Assembly: GCF_016907295.1 (NCBI RefSeq)
Contig: NZ_JAFBBR010000001.1
Location: forward strand, 930,001 to 994,000
Direction: 5' to 3'
DNA from: Microbacterium dextranolyticum
Lineage (GTDB): Bacteria > Actinomycetota > Actinomycetes > Actinomycetales > Microbacteriaceae
Length of the DNA: 64,000 nucleotides
The stretch's first letter is position 1; every line of letters starts with the position of its first letter. The position numbers were made by a program, and so were the translations under genes. This document shows, one piece after another, positions 50,717 to 59,549 of this stretch. The notes beneath the pieces were generated by a model. It did no database searches. It saw only the letters and a program-made list of their open reading frames with translations, and was not told the origin of the DNA.

Positions 50717-51316
50717 GTGACGCACTACCTCTACCTCGTGCGACATGGTGAGCACCTCGACGCCGAGCACGGTCTCGAGGACGGGCCTCTCTCACCGCGC
50801 GGCCGACGTCAGGCGGAGCTGATCGCCGACCGTCTCTCCGGCGTCCCGCTCAGCGCCGTCTGGCATTCGCCGCTCGAACGCGCAGCCGAGACCGCACGGA
50901 CGGTGGCCGGTCGGATGCCGGCGATCGAGCCCGAGCCGTCGTCGTTGCTGTTCGACTGCATCCCGACCGGTCCCGAGCCCGACATGCCGAGCGTCTACGA
51001 GCCCTTCTTCGGCTCGTTCACCGAGGCCGACATCGACGCCGGCCGGGCGCAGATGGATGACGCGGTCGCGGAGTTCCTCGTCCGCAAGCCCGGCACCCAT
51101 GAGCTGCTGATCACGCACAACTTCGTCATCGCCTGGTTCGTGCGCGAAGCGCTCGATGCGCCGAACTGGCGCTGGCTGACCATCAACCAGGCGCACTGCG
51201 GTCTCACCGTGCTGGCGCAGCGCCCCGGGCGTCCGTGGACGGTGGTGACGCACAACGACCTGGCCCACCTGCCGCGGGAGCTGCGGACGGGCCTTCCCGA
51301 GGTGCCGCCGGTCTGA
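50717..51316 (+). CDS. Histidine phosphatase family protein
   Basis: The 199-residue enzyme begins at GTG and shows the phosphoglycerate-mutase-like fold: LVRHGEH at residue 7 with the catalytic His, then GPLSPRGRRQAELIADRL, SPLERAAETA and the second His in LLITHNFVIAWFV. It removes phosphate from small molecules or proteins; the substrate is unknown. TAGGCT near 50677 is a likely -10, giving a short leader. Confidence 0.88.
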   Translation: MTHYLYLVRHGEHLDAEHGLEDGPLSPRGRRQAELIADRLSGVPLSAVWHSPLERAAETARTVAGRMPAIEPEPSSLLFDCIPTGPEPDMPSVYEPFFGSFTEADIDAGRAQMDDAVAEFLVRKPGTHELLITHNFVIAWFVREALDAPNWRWLTINQAHCGLTVLAQRPGRPWTVVTHNDLAHLPRELRTGLPEVPPV

Positions 51317-51323
51317 GATCGGG

Positions 51324-51809
51324 TCAGTCGCGGTAGGCGAGGTATCGGCGGGCCGTCTCGCGCACGAGGCGAGTGATCTCGGCGGCATCCGCGGACGAGG
51401 CCACCGCGTCGTCGTACTCATCGTCGAGGGCGGCGAGGAGATCAAGCCGCCTCGAGTCGCTCTCGTGGTGGAATCGCTCGTGCACCCAGGAGGTCAGAGC
51501 GCGCTCGGTGATCTCGCCGTGGAGGGCTCGGCGGCACATCCGCTGCGCCGCGACGAGCAACGGCTCGGTGTCGGCGACATCGGCCAGCGAGAGGTCCTCC
51601 ACCACACGTTCGACGAGGCGATCGATCAAATCACGGCCGTCGTCGCGGTCGATGGTCGCCAGCTCCACCAGTGCGTCGCCGTCGAGGTCGGCGACGAGGG
51701 CGGTCGTCGCGCACTCCGCCAGCAGCTCCCGCGCGTCCCACATGTCCGCCCGCCAGCATCCGATCGCCTCGACGAGAGCCGATCGCGCGAGCCGGGTGGG
51801 TTCGTTCAC
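51324..51809 (-). CDS. Helical protein of unknown function
   Basis: The 161-residue, acidic, all-helical protein starts at GTG 51809 inside the stop of the GNAT gene upstream. Words such as ALVEAIGCWRADMWDARELLAE and LVERVVEDLSLAD suggest a small helical bundle. There is no membrane helix or known motif. Coupling to the acetyltransferase is the only context. Confidence 0.65.
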   Translation of the reverse strand: MNEPTRLARSALVEAIGCWRADMWDARELLAECATTALVADLDGDALVELATIDRDDGRDLIDRLVERVVEDLSLADVADTEPLLVAAQRMCRRALHGEITERALTSWVHERFHHESDSRRLDLLAALDDEYDDAVASSADAAEITRLVRETARRYLAYRD

Positions 51810-52276
51810 AGCCGCTTGCCGTACCAGCGTGTCGCGTTGGGGTTGTCGTTGTACGGCGTGATCGCGGTGAAGCCGCTGCGAGCGTACAGGGCCGCCGCGG
51901 CTTCGAGGGTGTGGTGGGTGTCGAGGACGAGTTCCGCGGCATCCCACTCGCGCGCCTGCCGCTCCAATCCCTCCAGCAACAGGCGGCCCCAGCCTCGTCC
52001 GCGCGTCGCGGGATCGACGAACAGGTGCTTCACCTCGTAGCGCGTACCCTGCGGGCCGTCGTCGATGCGGCGGATGCCGCCGCAGCCGACATCGTGCCCG
52101 TCGTCGTCCACCACGATGAGGAAGACGCCGGTGGGCGGCGTGAAGGTCGCTGCGGCGGGGAGGACGGGCTGGTAGGCCTGTCCCGTCGGAAACGCCTCGG
52201 CGCGCATCGCGAAATAGTCCTCGAGCAGCGCGCGTGCGCGGGGAGCGTCGGCGGACACGGGCTCGAGTGCGACCAT
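51806..52276 (-). CDS. GNAT-family N-acetyltransferase
   Basis: The 156-residue protein shows the acetyl-CoA binding segment RGRGWGRLLLEGLERQA (about 92-108), the preceding beta strand VKHLFVDPA and the terminal YARSGFTAITPY. The substrate, probably a small amine, cannot be predicted. Reverse-strand TACGCT six bases before the ATG supports a leaderless start. The gene is divergent from dapB by 43 bp. Confidence 0.9.
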   Translation of the reverse strand: MVALEPVSADAPRARALLEDYFAMRAEAFPTGQAYQPVLPAAATFTPPTGVFLIVVDDDGHDVGCGGIRRIDDGPQGTRYEVKHLFVDPATRGRGWGRLLLEGLERQAREWDAAELVLDTHHTLEAAAALYARSGFTAITPYNDNPNATRWYGKRL

Positions 52277-52319
52277 GTCCTGAGCGTAGTGCGTGGCGCC
52301 GAACGCCTAGTCTGGTGGC

Positions 52320-53150
52320 ATGACCACTGCAGAGACGACGACCCGAGTCGCGCTCGTCGGCGGCACCGGAAAGCTCGGTGCGATCATCCACGGCGTGATC
52401 GATGCCGAACCGGGCTTCGAGGTGGTCGCGGTGCTCGGCTCGCGCAGCGACCTGGACGAGATCGCCGGCGCCGACCTCGTCGTCGATGCATCGACACCCG
52501 GCGTCTCGATCGACGTCGTGCGAGCCGCCATCGAGCGCGGCCTGAACGTGCTCGTCGGCACGTCGGGGTGGTCTGCCGAGCGCATCGCGCTCGTGCGTCC
52601 GCTGGTCGACGCCTCGGGAACCGGCGCGGTCTTCATCCCCAACTTCTCGCTCGGCTCGGTCATCGGCACGGCCCTCGCCGCCGCAGCCGCCGCGCACTTC
52701 CCGTCGATCGAGATCGTCGAGACACACCGTGAGACGAAGGTCGACTCGCCGAGCGGCACCGCGGTGCGCACGGCGGAGCTCATCGCCGCCGCACGCGGCG
52801 AGGCCGGACCCGTCGAGTCGCCGTACGCCGACCAGCGTGCGCGCGGTCAGCAGGTCGCGAGCGTCCCGATCCACTCGCTGCGCCGCCCCGGCGTCATCGC
52901 CCGGCAGGAGACGATTCTCTCGGGGCCGGGGGAGTCGCTCTCGATCGTGCACGACACGATCGAGCCCGCCCTCGCCTACGCCCCCGGCATCCGCGTCGCG
53001 CTCGCCGCCGCGCGCGACGCGCGAGGAGTCATCGTCGGACTCGACGCGCTGCTCGACCTCGGGCTGTCGCGGCGATCCGAGTCCGGCCCCGACGAAGGCC
53101 TCGACGAGGGCGGCGTGCCCGGACAGGTCGCCCGCGCGACGGGCGTATGA
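52320..53150 (+). CDS. dapB: 4-hydroxy-tetrahydrodipicolinate reductase
   Basis: The 276-residue enzyme of the diaminopimelate/lysine pathway reduces the DapA product. The Rossmann loop GGTGKLG is near residue 14, and NFSLGSVIG and DSPSGTAVRTAEL are family words. The usual EHHxxK motif reads ETHRETK (about 134-140): the catalytic first His remains (His136), the second is Arg, and the Lys is kept. It is thus likely active. TAGTCT ends six bases before the ATG. It overlaps the next gene by 4 bp. Confidence 0.93.
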   Translation: MTTAETTTRVALVGGTGKLGAIIHGVIDAEPGFEVVAVLGSRSDLDEIAGADLVVDASTPGVSIDVVRAAIERGLNVLVGTSGWSAERIALVRPLVDASGTGAVFIPNFSLGSVIGTALAAAAAAHFPSIEIVETHRETKVDSPSGTAVRTAELIAAARGEAGPVESPYADQRARGQQVASVPIHSLRRPGVIARQETILSGPGESLSIVHDTIEPALAYAPGIRVALAAARDARGVIVGLDALLDLGLSRRSESGPDEGLDEGGVPGQVARATGV

Positions 53151-53590
53151 GCGCACGCATCGGCGTCGCCGTCATGGCGGCGCTGCTGGCTCTGTACATC
53201 GCGCTGGTCGCCCAGCGCGCCTGGCTGCTGCTTGTATCGGGCCAGCCGATCGGCGTCGCCATGGGCGTCGCCCTGGTCGTCCTGCCCTCGATCGCGGCGT
53301 GGGCGCTGTGGCGCGAGCTCGCCTTCGGCCTCGGCACGCAGCGTCTCGCCCGACGGCTCGAGGTCGAGCACGGGCTGCCCGACGAAGAGCTCGATGTGCG
53401 TCCCAGCGGGCGCCCCGACCGTGCGCAGGCCGACGAACTTTTCCCGGCATACCGTCGATCGGTCGAGGAGAACCCCGACGACTGGCGCGCCTGGTTCCGG
53501 CTGGGGCTCGCCTACGACGGCGCGGGTGACCGGACACGGGCTCGACAGGCGATGCGTACCGCGATCCGGATCGAACGCGGCGCCCGCTGA
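53147..53590 (+). CDS. Membrane-anchored TPR-like protein
   Basis: The 147-residue protein has two hydrophobic helices (about 7-28 and 34-55) followed by a soluble part. VEENPDDWRAWFRLGLAYDGAGDRTRARQAMRTAI (residues about 105-140, given here as separate words EENPDD, AWFRLGLAYDGAG, ARQAMRTAI) is a TPR-like helix pair. It is translationally coupled to dapB. A role in the cell envelope is possible but unproven. Confidence 0.75.
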   Translation: MSARIGVAVMAALLALYIALVAQRAWLLLVSGQPIGVAMGVALVVLPSIAAWALWRELAFGLGTQRLARRLEVEHGLPDEELDVRPSGRPDRAQADELFPAYRRSVEENPDDWRAWFRLGLAYDGAGDRTRARQAMRTAIRIERGAR

Positions 53591-53624
53591 CCGGCGCGCC
53601 TCGGCGCCTCGGCGCGCGGATGCC

Positions 53625-54533
53625 TCAGCGCGCCGGGACGGCGGCAGCCACGGCATCCTCCACCGTCGGATGCGAGAACGTGAAGCCGGATGCCTCGAGC
53701 CGCTCGGGCACCACGAATGTGTCGTTCGTGAGCAGCGCCTCGGTGGCATCTCTGCCGAGCACGAGTTTCAGCCCCCACTCCGGCGCCGGCACGAGGTACG
53801 GGCGGTTCATCCGCCGCGCGAGCGCGAAGCCGAGATCGTTCGCCGTGGCGCGCGTCGGACCGGTCAGATTCACCGGGCCGTCGAGGCGCGCGTCGATGAC
53901 GTGACGGATGGCGCGCACTTCGTCATCGAGTGAGATCCAGGGCCACGCCTGGGTGCCCCGTCCGATCGGACCCGACACGCCGAGGCGAGTGAGGAGGATC
54001 AGCGGCTTCAGCACCCCGCGCGCATGCACGACGGGCGCCGTGCGCAGCAGCGCCACCGGCACCGCCGACCCTGCAGCGCGAGCCGCGTTCTCCCATTCGC
54101 CGCACAGGTCGGCGAGAAAGCTGTCACCGCGGGGCGACGTCTCCGTCAGGCGCACTCCGTGCGCCGACGGGTAGTAGCCCACGGCCGACCCCGACACGAA
54201 CGCCGGCGCATCATCGCCGAGCGCGCGGACGGCAGCCGCGATCGCCTGGGTCGGGGCGATCCGCGACCAGACGAGCTCGTGCTTGTATCGCCGCGTCCAC
54301 GGAAAGCGTCCGATGCTCGCCCCGTTGAGTCCGACGACGGCACGGGCACCCGCCAGCACGTCCGAGTCGAGAGGCGTGCGCTGCGGATCCCACGAGACCT
54401 CGTCGGGCGCAGTCGCCTCGCGGCGGACCAGTCGGGTCACGGCGACGCCGTCACCCCGCAGCGACGCGACGAGCGCTTCGCCGATCAGGCCGGACGAGCC
54501 CGCCACGACCACCCGACCGGGATCATCAGCCAA
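53625..54533 (-). CDS. TIGR01777-family NAD-dependent epimerase/dehydratase-like protein
   Basis: The 302-residue extended-SDR protein shows the nucleotide loop VVVAGSSGLIGEALVASL, VGLNGASIGRFPWT, FVSGSAVGYYPSA with Tyr, and WISLDDEVRAIRHVIDA, all TIGR01777 (SulA/YfcH) words. The catalytic activity of the family is unknown. Its first 8 bases overlap the OsmC gene, indicating cotranscription. Confidence 0.9.
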   Translation of the reverse strand: MADDPGRVVVAGSSGLIGEALVASLRGDGVAVTRLVRREATAPDEVSWDPQRTPLDSDVLAGARAVVGLNGASIGRFPWTRRYKHELVWSRIAPTQAIAAAVRALGDDAPAFVSGSAVGYYPSAHGVRLTETSPRGDSFLADLCGEWENAARAAGSAVPVALLRTAPVVHARGVLKPLILLTRLGVSGPIGRGTQAWPWISLDDEVRAIRHVIDARLDGPVNLTGPTRATANDLGFALARRMNRPYLVPAPEWGLKLVLGRDATEALLTNDTFVVPERLEASGFTFSHPTVEDAVAAAVPAR

Positions 54534-54951
54534 GCGATGCCTCGAGGGTGATCTCGATGCCGGCCAGGGCGGCCGACACGGGGCATCCGGTCTTCGCCTC
54601 GTTCGCGATGCGGGCGAAGTCCTCCGCCGACAGACCCGGAACGACGGCGTTCACGTTGAGGTGCGATCCGGTGATCCCGGTGCCGGGGATGAAGGTGACC
54701 GACGCCGTCGTCTCGACGGTCTCGGGCGGGGTGCCGTTCTCGGACAGGGCGTGGGAGAGCGCCATGCTGAAGCACGACGAGTGCGCCGCCGCCAACAGCT
54801 CCTCGGGCGTCGTCACCGACGCCGAGCCTTCGCTGCGGGCCTTCCAGTCGACGTGGAACGGGCCCTGGTTCGAGCTCTCCAGCGCGATCTCGCCGGAGCC
54901 GTCGGCCAGGCTGCCCTTCCAGCTGGTGGTCGCTTCGCTCGTCACGCTCAT
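54526..54951 (-). CDS. osmC: OsmC-family peroxiredoxin
   Basis: The 141-residue protein keeps both redox cysteines of the OsmC/Ohr fold: Cys in AAHSSCFSMALS (about 60) and Cys in EAKTGCPVSAAL (about 124). The N-terminal SEGSASVTTPEELLAAAH is typical of the OsmC branch. It reduces organic or fatty-acid hydroperoxides. GGAGGAGAC precedes the ATG. The gene heads an operon with the TIGR01777 gene and lies close to a thioredoxin/DUF4395 pair. Confidence 0.92.
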   Translation of the reverse strand: MSVTSEATTSWKGSLADGSGEIALESSNQGPFHVDWKARSEGSASVTTPEELLAAAHSSCFSMALSHALSENGTPPETVETTASVTFIPGTGITGSHLNVNAVVPGLSAEDFARIANEAKTGCPVSAALAGIEITLEASLG

Positions 54952-55048
54952 GGCTGTCTCCTCCGAGGGATGGTCTGCGGCGCGGGCGCGCCTGGCACGA
55001 GCCTAGACGGCCGACGCGCGTCGGGGGAGGGGGTGGGGCCGTTGCGGG

Positions 55049-55642
55049 TCAGACCGAGGCGGCGGGGCGGAAGAACCCGATCCGCTGCAGCAGCAGGTAC
55101 AACTGGCATCCGAGGCACAGCCCGAACACCGCGTTGAGAAAAGCCGCGGCGAATGCGAGGGCGGCGGCGATCGGCAGCGCCCAGGGCACACCCGCGATGT
55201 GCAGGGCGAGCCCGACGACGGTCACGACCAGCCCGACGCCCTGGGCGAATCGCGGCGGGCGCGGGTCCTCGAGCTCGCGCGGCGCCGCGAGGCGCGGCTG
55301 CAGCAGGCGGCGGTACAGCACGCTCCATGGCTGGGTGCGAGGCGCCAGTACGCCCCAGAGGAACAGCACGGCTATCACCAGCACCAGAACGAACCCGGGA
55401 TCCGCGGCGCGCTGGACGATGGAGAGCGAGGGGAGCAGCCACGATCCCCCGACGAACGCGACGTCGGTGTCGGCCAGCGGCTGATAGGCGAACCAGCCGA
55501 ACGACGCCGTGGCGCGTGCGGTCGAGCTCCCGATGAGCGCGAGGAACGTCGCCGCCAGCAGCAGCACCGCGGTGACGGATGCCGCGAATCGCGGCGCCCG
55601 CGGGTCGATTCCCGCCGGTCGGCGGCCGTCAGACACGGGCAT
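55049..55642 (-). CDS. DUF4395 membrane protein
   Basis: The 197-residue protein has four to five helices. DUF4395 hallmarks are DPRAPRFAASVTAVLL at the start, PRFAQGVGLV in the second half and the CLGCQLY motif (CxxC near 175). The CxxC and the 14-bp overlap with a thioredoxin gene suggest the two exchange electrons at the membrane. This link is inference. Confidence 0.88.
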   Translation of the reverse strand: MPVSDGRRPAGIDPRAPRFAASVTAVLLLAATFLALIGSSTARATASFGWFAYQPLADTDVAFVGGSWLLPSLSIVQRAADPGFVLVLVIAVLFLWGVLAPRTQPWSVLYRRLLQPRLAAPRELEDPRPPRFAQGVGLVVTVVGLALHIAGVPWALPIAAALAFAAAFLNAVFGLCLGCQLYLLLQRIGFFRPAASV

Positions 55643-56066
55643 CCTCTGCCGTCACGCGGGACAGTTCCAGCTCCAGTGCGGTGCGACTGGGCGTGCCGCC
55701 GAAACGGGTCTGGACGACACCGTTGCGGTCGAGGATCAGGGTGGTCGGGGTCTGCAGCACATGGAAGTGCTTGGCGATGTCGGGACGGTGGGTCAGGTCG
55801 ACGTCGAGGTGCAGCACGCCCTCGCGCTCCCGCGCGATCGATCCGAGGGTACGGTGCACGCCCGGGCACCGACCGCACATCTCGGTGCTGAACTGCAGCA
55901 GAGTGGCACGTTCGCCGAGCGTGTCCGCGCCGAAGCGCTGCGGATCGACCACCTCGCCCGGGTCGACGTGGCGCGGTCGGCTCTGACGCCAGCGCACCAC
56001 GACGCCGACGCCGACCGTCGCCGCGAGCAGCGCGGCGAGAAGCAGAATGGCGTCGGACAGGTTCAC
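55629..56066 (-). CDS. Membrane-anchored thioredoxin-like protein
   Basis: The 145-residue protein starts at GTG 56066. A single N-terminal helix (5-26) anchors a thioredoxin fold with the active site CGRC (Cys63, Cys66) in STEMCGRCPGVH and the cis-proline loop QTPTTLIL. The partner gene downstream encodes DUF4395 with a CxxC, in the same operon. The redox target is unknown. Confidence 0.9.
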   Translation of the reverse strand: MNLSDAILLLAALLAATVGVGVVVRWRQSRPRHVDPGEVVDPQRFGADTLGERATLLQFSTEMCGRCPGVHRTLGSIAREREGVLHLDVDLTHRPDIAKHFHVLQTPTTLILDRNGVVQTRFGGTPSRTALELELSRVTAEDARV

Positions 56067-56199
56067 AGCCTTCGATTCTAACGTGCCTTGCCGGGGAGGC
56101 GGCGTGGCTTCGGACGCAGGGTGTCGCCGAGCATCGGGAGTGCGGCTCCCGGTCGCCGACGCCCGCCCTCGAACAATGTGGCGCGGGTAGCATGACAGC

Positions 56200-57015
56200 G
56201 TGAGCGCGCCGGCATCCGTCCCCACCCCGTATGAAGACCTCCTTCGCGAGGTGCTCGCCGACGGCGCGCACAAGGACGACCGTACGGGAACCGGCACGAC
56301 GAGCGTGTTCGGCCGTCAGATCCGCTTCGATCTGTCGCAGGGGTTCCCGCTCGTCACGACCAAGCGCGTGCACCTCAAATCGATCGTGTACGAACTGCTG
56401 TGGTTCCTGCGTGGAGACTCCAACGTCGGCTGGCTGCAGAGCAACGGCGTGACGATCTGGGACGAATGGGCGGACGCGACGGGCGACCTCGGTCCGGTCT
56501 ACGGCGTGCAGTGGCGCTCGTGGCCGACGCCGTCGGGTGAGCAGATCGATCAGATCTCCGAGGTGATCGACCAGATCCGCACCAACCCCGACTCCCGACG
56601 GCTGATCGTGTCGGCCTGGAACCCGGCTGATATCCCCGACATGGCCCTCGCGCCATGTCATGCCCTGTTCCAGTTCTACGTCGCCGACGGCAAGCTCTCG
56701 TGCCAGCTGTACCAGCGCAGCGCCGACATGTTCCTCGGGGTGCCGTTCAACATCGCCTCGTACGCCCTGCTGACCCTCATGGTCGCGCAGCAGACCGGTC
56801 TCGAGCCCGGCGACTTCGTGTGGACCGGCGGCGACTGCCACGTGTACGACAACCACGTCGAACAGGTGCGTGAGCAGCTCTCCCGCGAGCCCTATCCGTA
56901 CCCGCGCCTGTCGTTCGCGCGGAAGCCGGACTCGATCTTCGACTACACCTACGAGGACATCGTGCTCGAGGACTATCAGCACCACCCGGCGATCCGCGCC
57001 GCGGTCGCGGTGTGA
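56200..57015 (+). CDS. thyA: Thymidylate synthase ThyA
   Basis: The 271-residue enzyme methylates dUMP using methylene-tetrahydrofolate. [34 protein letters not shown], the catalytic Cys153 in [14 protein letters not shown] and [19 protein letters not shown] are intact. It starts at GTG 56200, six bases after TAGCAT. It overlaps dfrA by 4 bp, an arrangement that couples folate oxidation with its regeneration. Confidence 0.97.
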   Translation: MSAPASVPTPYEDLLREVLADGAHKDDRTGTGTTSVFGRQIRFDLSQGFPLVTTKRVHLKSIVYELLWFLRGDSNVGWLQSNGVTIWDEWADATGDLGPVYGVQWRSWPTPSGEQIDQISEVIDQIRTNPDSRRLIVSAWNPADIPDMALAPCHALFQFYVADGKLSCQLYQRSADMFLGVPFNIASYALLTLMVAQQTGLEPGDFVWTGGDCHVYDNHVEQVREQLSREPYPYPRLSFARKPDSIFDYTYEDIVLEDYQHHPAIRAAVAV

Positions 57016-57560
57016 GCACCTCGCCCTCGTCGCCGGCGCCGGACGTCGTCGGCTCTCCCCGCCTCGGGCTCATCTGGGCCCAAGCACGTGGCGGCGTCAT
57101 CGGCAAGGACGGCGGCATGCCCTGGAGCGTCCCGGAGGACCTCGCCCACTTCCGCGCCGCCACCACGGGGAGCCCGATCATCATGGGCCGACGGACCTGG
57201 GAATCGTTCCCGCCGCGGTTCCGGCCGCTCCCCGACCGGCGGAACATCGTCGTCACCCGCAGCTCCGAGTGGGCCGCGGAGGGTGCCGAGCGTGCCGGTT
57301 CCCTGGACGAGGCGCTCGGCTTCGCGGCATCGGCCCCTGACGCCGCGACGGTCTGGGTGATCGGCGGGGCGGGCCTGTTCGCCGAGGCGATCGGACGAGC
57401 CGACATCCTGGAGGTCACCGAGCTCGACCTCGAGGTGGACGGCGACACCTTCGCCCCCGTACGAGAGGGATGGGCCGTCGCCGGCATCGAGCCGGCTGAC
57501 GGATGGTCGGTCTCACGGACGGGCGTTCCGTACCGTTTCCTGACGTTCCTGCGCCCCTGA
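57012..57560 (+). CDS. dfrA: Dihydrofolate reductase
   Basis: The 182-residue enzyme starts at GTG 57012 and reduces dihydrofolate made by ThyA. Family words are [39 protein letters not shown] and [14 protein letters not shown], with the active-site acidic residue in PEDLAHF. An N-terminal extension of about 15 residues precedes the usual start. Confidence 0.96.
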   Translation: MSTSPSSPAPDVVGSPRLGLIWAQARGGVIGKDGGMPWSVPEDLAHFRAATTGSPIIMGRRTWESFPPRFRPLPDRRNIVVTRSSEWAAEGAERAGSLDEALGFAASAPDAATVWVIGGAGLFAEAIGRADILEVTELDLEVDGDTFAPVREGWAVAGIEPADGWSVSRTGVPYRFLTFLRP

Positions 57561-57638
57561 CCCTCGGGTTTCGGGTCTCGGGTCGTGACCTTTGCGTGTC
57601 GGGGCCGCGCGCACTGAGCCCCGAGCCCCGAGCCATCT

Positions 57639-58352
57639 GTGCGGCGCCGGCTCCCTCACCCCCCCGCGCGACGCCGTCCTGCCCACCACACTGCAGGAAC
57701 GGCTGTGACTGTTGTGGCGGATGTGGCTTCCGGGTTGCGCGGACGGGGGCGGCTCCTGCGGATCGGGTGGCTCGGCGCGAAAGGACGGCGCCATCCGCAC
57801 GAGGCTTGCCGCTGCATCGACCATCATGACGACGGGCGCACCCGCTTCGGCGTCGTGCCCGTCGCGCAGGCGCTCGTGCAGGCGGCTCGATGTGTCGAAA
57901 GGGAAGCCTTCTTCGTCGCCTACGAGTCGGCGTGGCGGCTCGGTCTGCTCTCGGCCGCCGACCGGGTCGAGATTCGCGCGCACCTGCCTGCGCGCCTGGC
58001 TCGGCTCGTGGTCATCGCCCGACCCGACGCCGATTCGGGACTCGAGTCGCTGCTGCGCCTGCGACTGATGGATCGGGGCATCCATCAGGACTGCCAGGTG
58101 TGGATCCCCGGTGTCGGGCGCGTCGACTTCGTGATCGGGGGCCGCGTGACCCTCGAAGTCGATGGCAGGCTCAACCACGACGGCCCGTCGCTGCGCCACA
58201 AGGACCTGTTGCGCGACGCGCACGCCGCGGCCTCGGGCTACGAGACGCTTCGCTTCGACTACGCGATGGTGGTGCACCAGTGGCCGCTCGTCGAGGCCGC
58301 CATTCTCTGCCGATGGGGAGCCGTCACCCCCACACCGCAGGAGCGCGTGTGA
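57639..58352 (+). CDS. DUF559-type protein, N-terminus possibly lost
   Basis: The 237-residue frame ends in a DUF559 PD-(D/E)xK nuclease-like domain (about 125-225): GRVDFVIGGRVTLEVDG carries the Asp and the Glu pair, then HKDLLRDAHAAASGYETLRFDY. The middle part (from about residue 48) also looks like the family, but the first 45 residues are Arg/Pro-rich and unlike the AbiEi-like N-terminus of full-length relatives of about 300 residues. The start GTG 57639 is thus uncertain and the gene may be a 5'-truncated remnant. Role unknown. Confidence 0.65.
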   Translation: MRRRLPHPPARRRPAHHTAGTAVTVVADVASGLRGRGRLLRIGWLGAKGRRHPHEACRCIDHHDDGRTRFGVVPVAQALVQAARCVEREAFFVAYESAWRLGLLSAADRVEIRAHLPARLARLVVIARPDADSGLESLLRLRLMDRGIHQDCQVWIPGVGRVDFVIGGRVTLEVDGRLNHDGPSLRHKDLLRDAHAAASGYETLRFDYAMVVHQWPLVEAAILCRWGAVTPTPQERV

Positions 58353-58519
58353 CGGATGGGGCTGGCTGCCCCCGAAAGTCCGGCTTCGGCGCACGTGCTC
58401 CTGCGGTTCGCGTTCCCCGCACGACGGATGCGGGGCGGATCGCCGGTCGCCGCCCGACTCGGCGCGATTCGCGCAGATGGACGCGTTCGCGCGCCACCCG
58501 AGCCGGTAGCCTGGGTGTC

Positions 58520-59497
58520 ATGACGCACTCGGGCAACCCCTTCGGACAGGTCCTCGTCGCGCTGGTCACTCCGATGACCGCCGAGGGAGAGGTGGACTGG
58601 CCCGCCGTCGAGAAGCACATGGACGACGTCATCACCGCGGGCGCCGACGGCATCGTCGTCACCGGCACGACGGGCGAGACCTCCACGCTCACCGACCCCG
58701 AGAAGCTCCGCCTCGTCGAGATCGGAAAGTCGGTCTCCGCCGGTCGGGCGAAGATCATCACCGGCGGCGGCTCGAACGAGACCGCCCACGCGATCGAGCT
58801 CTACAAGGCCAGCGAGAAGGCCGGCGCCGACGGCATCATGATCGTCACGCCGTACTACAACAAGCCGACCCAGGCGGGCATCCTGACGCACTTCCGTCTG
58901 GTCGCGGATGCCACAGACCTGCCGGTCATCCTCTACGACATCCCCGGGCGCACCGGCGTCCCGATCAAGTACGAGACGATCCTGCGCCTCGCGAAGCACC
59001 CCAACATCCTCGCGGTGAAAGATGCCAAGGGCGACTTCTCCGAGGTCAGCCGTGTGCTGAACCAGACGGATCTGCTGTATTTCTCGGGCGACGACGCGAA
59101 CGCCCTGCCGCACATGGCGATCGGCGCCGCCGGTCTCATCGGGGTCACGGCGAACATCACCGCCACCCCGTACCGCGTCATGGTGGATGCCGTGAACCGC
59201 GGCGACCTCGCGTCGGCAACCGCCGCCCACAAGAGCCTCGAGCCGCTGGTGCGGGCCGTCATGACCCACGTTCCGGGCACCGTGAGCGCGAAGTACATCC
59301 TGCACGGCCTGGGCCGTATCTCCAGTCCCCGCGTCCGTCTGCCGCTCGTCGGCCCGGAGGAGTGGGAAGCTGCCCTCATCGAGGACGAGCTGGCCCTCGT
59401 CCATGGCGTCGACGGCGCCGACTTCTCGAACTTCCGCCCCGACCGCAACGCGGCCGCCGGTGGAGCGCTCCCCAAGGTGCACGGCACGACCCGCTGA
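58520..59497 (+). CDS. dapA: 4-hydroxy-tetrahydrodipicolinate synthase
   Basis: The 325-residue aldolase condenses pyruvate with aspartate semialdehyde. The Schiff-base Lys167 lies in ILAVKDAKGD; the catalytic Tyr is in PVILYDIPGRTG and GTTGETSTLT forms the substrate loop. TPYYNKPTQ carries the second catalytic Tyr. TAGCCT ends seven bases before the ATG, suggesting a leaderless mRNA. With dapB six kb upstream it serves lysine and peptidoglycan synthesis. Confidence 0.97.
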   Translation: MTHSGNPFGQVLVALVTPMTAEGEVDWPAVEKHMDDVITAGADGIVVTGTTGETSTLTDPEKLRLVEIGKSVSAGRAKIITGGGSNETAHAIELYKASEKAGADGIMIVTPYYNKPTQAGILTHFRLVADATDLPVILYDIPGRTGVPIKYETILRLAKHPNILAVKDAKGDFSEVSRVLNQTDLLYFSGDDANALPHMAIGAAGLIGVTANITATPYRVMVDAVNRGDLASATAAHKSLEPLVRAVMTHVPGTVSAKYILHGLGRISSPRVRLPLVGPEEWEAALIEDELALVHGVDGADFSNFRPDRNAAAGGALPKVHGTTR

Positions 59498-59549
59498 CAC
59501 CGCACGACATCCGATCGCGGGTGCCCGAGGCATCCGAAGGAGGCATCCT

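Noticed and set aside
50640..52320. M16 peptidase gene expected between pnp and dapB in many actinobacteria
   Set aside because: No frame in this interval shows the HxxEH motif; the genes here are a phosphatase, a helical protein and an acetyltransferase.
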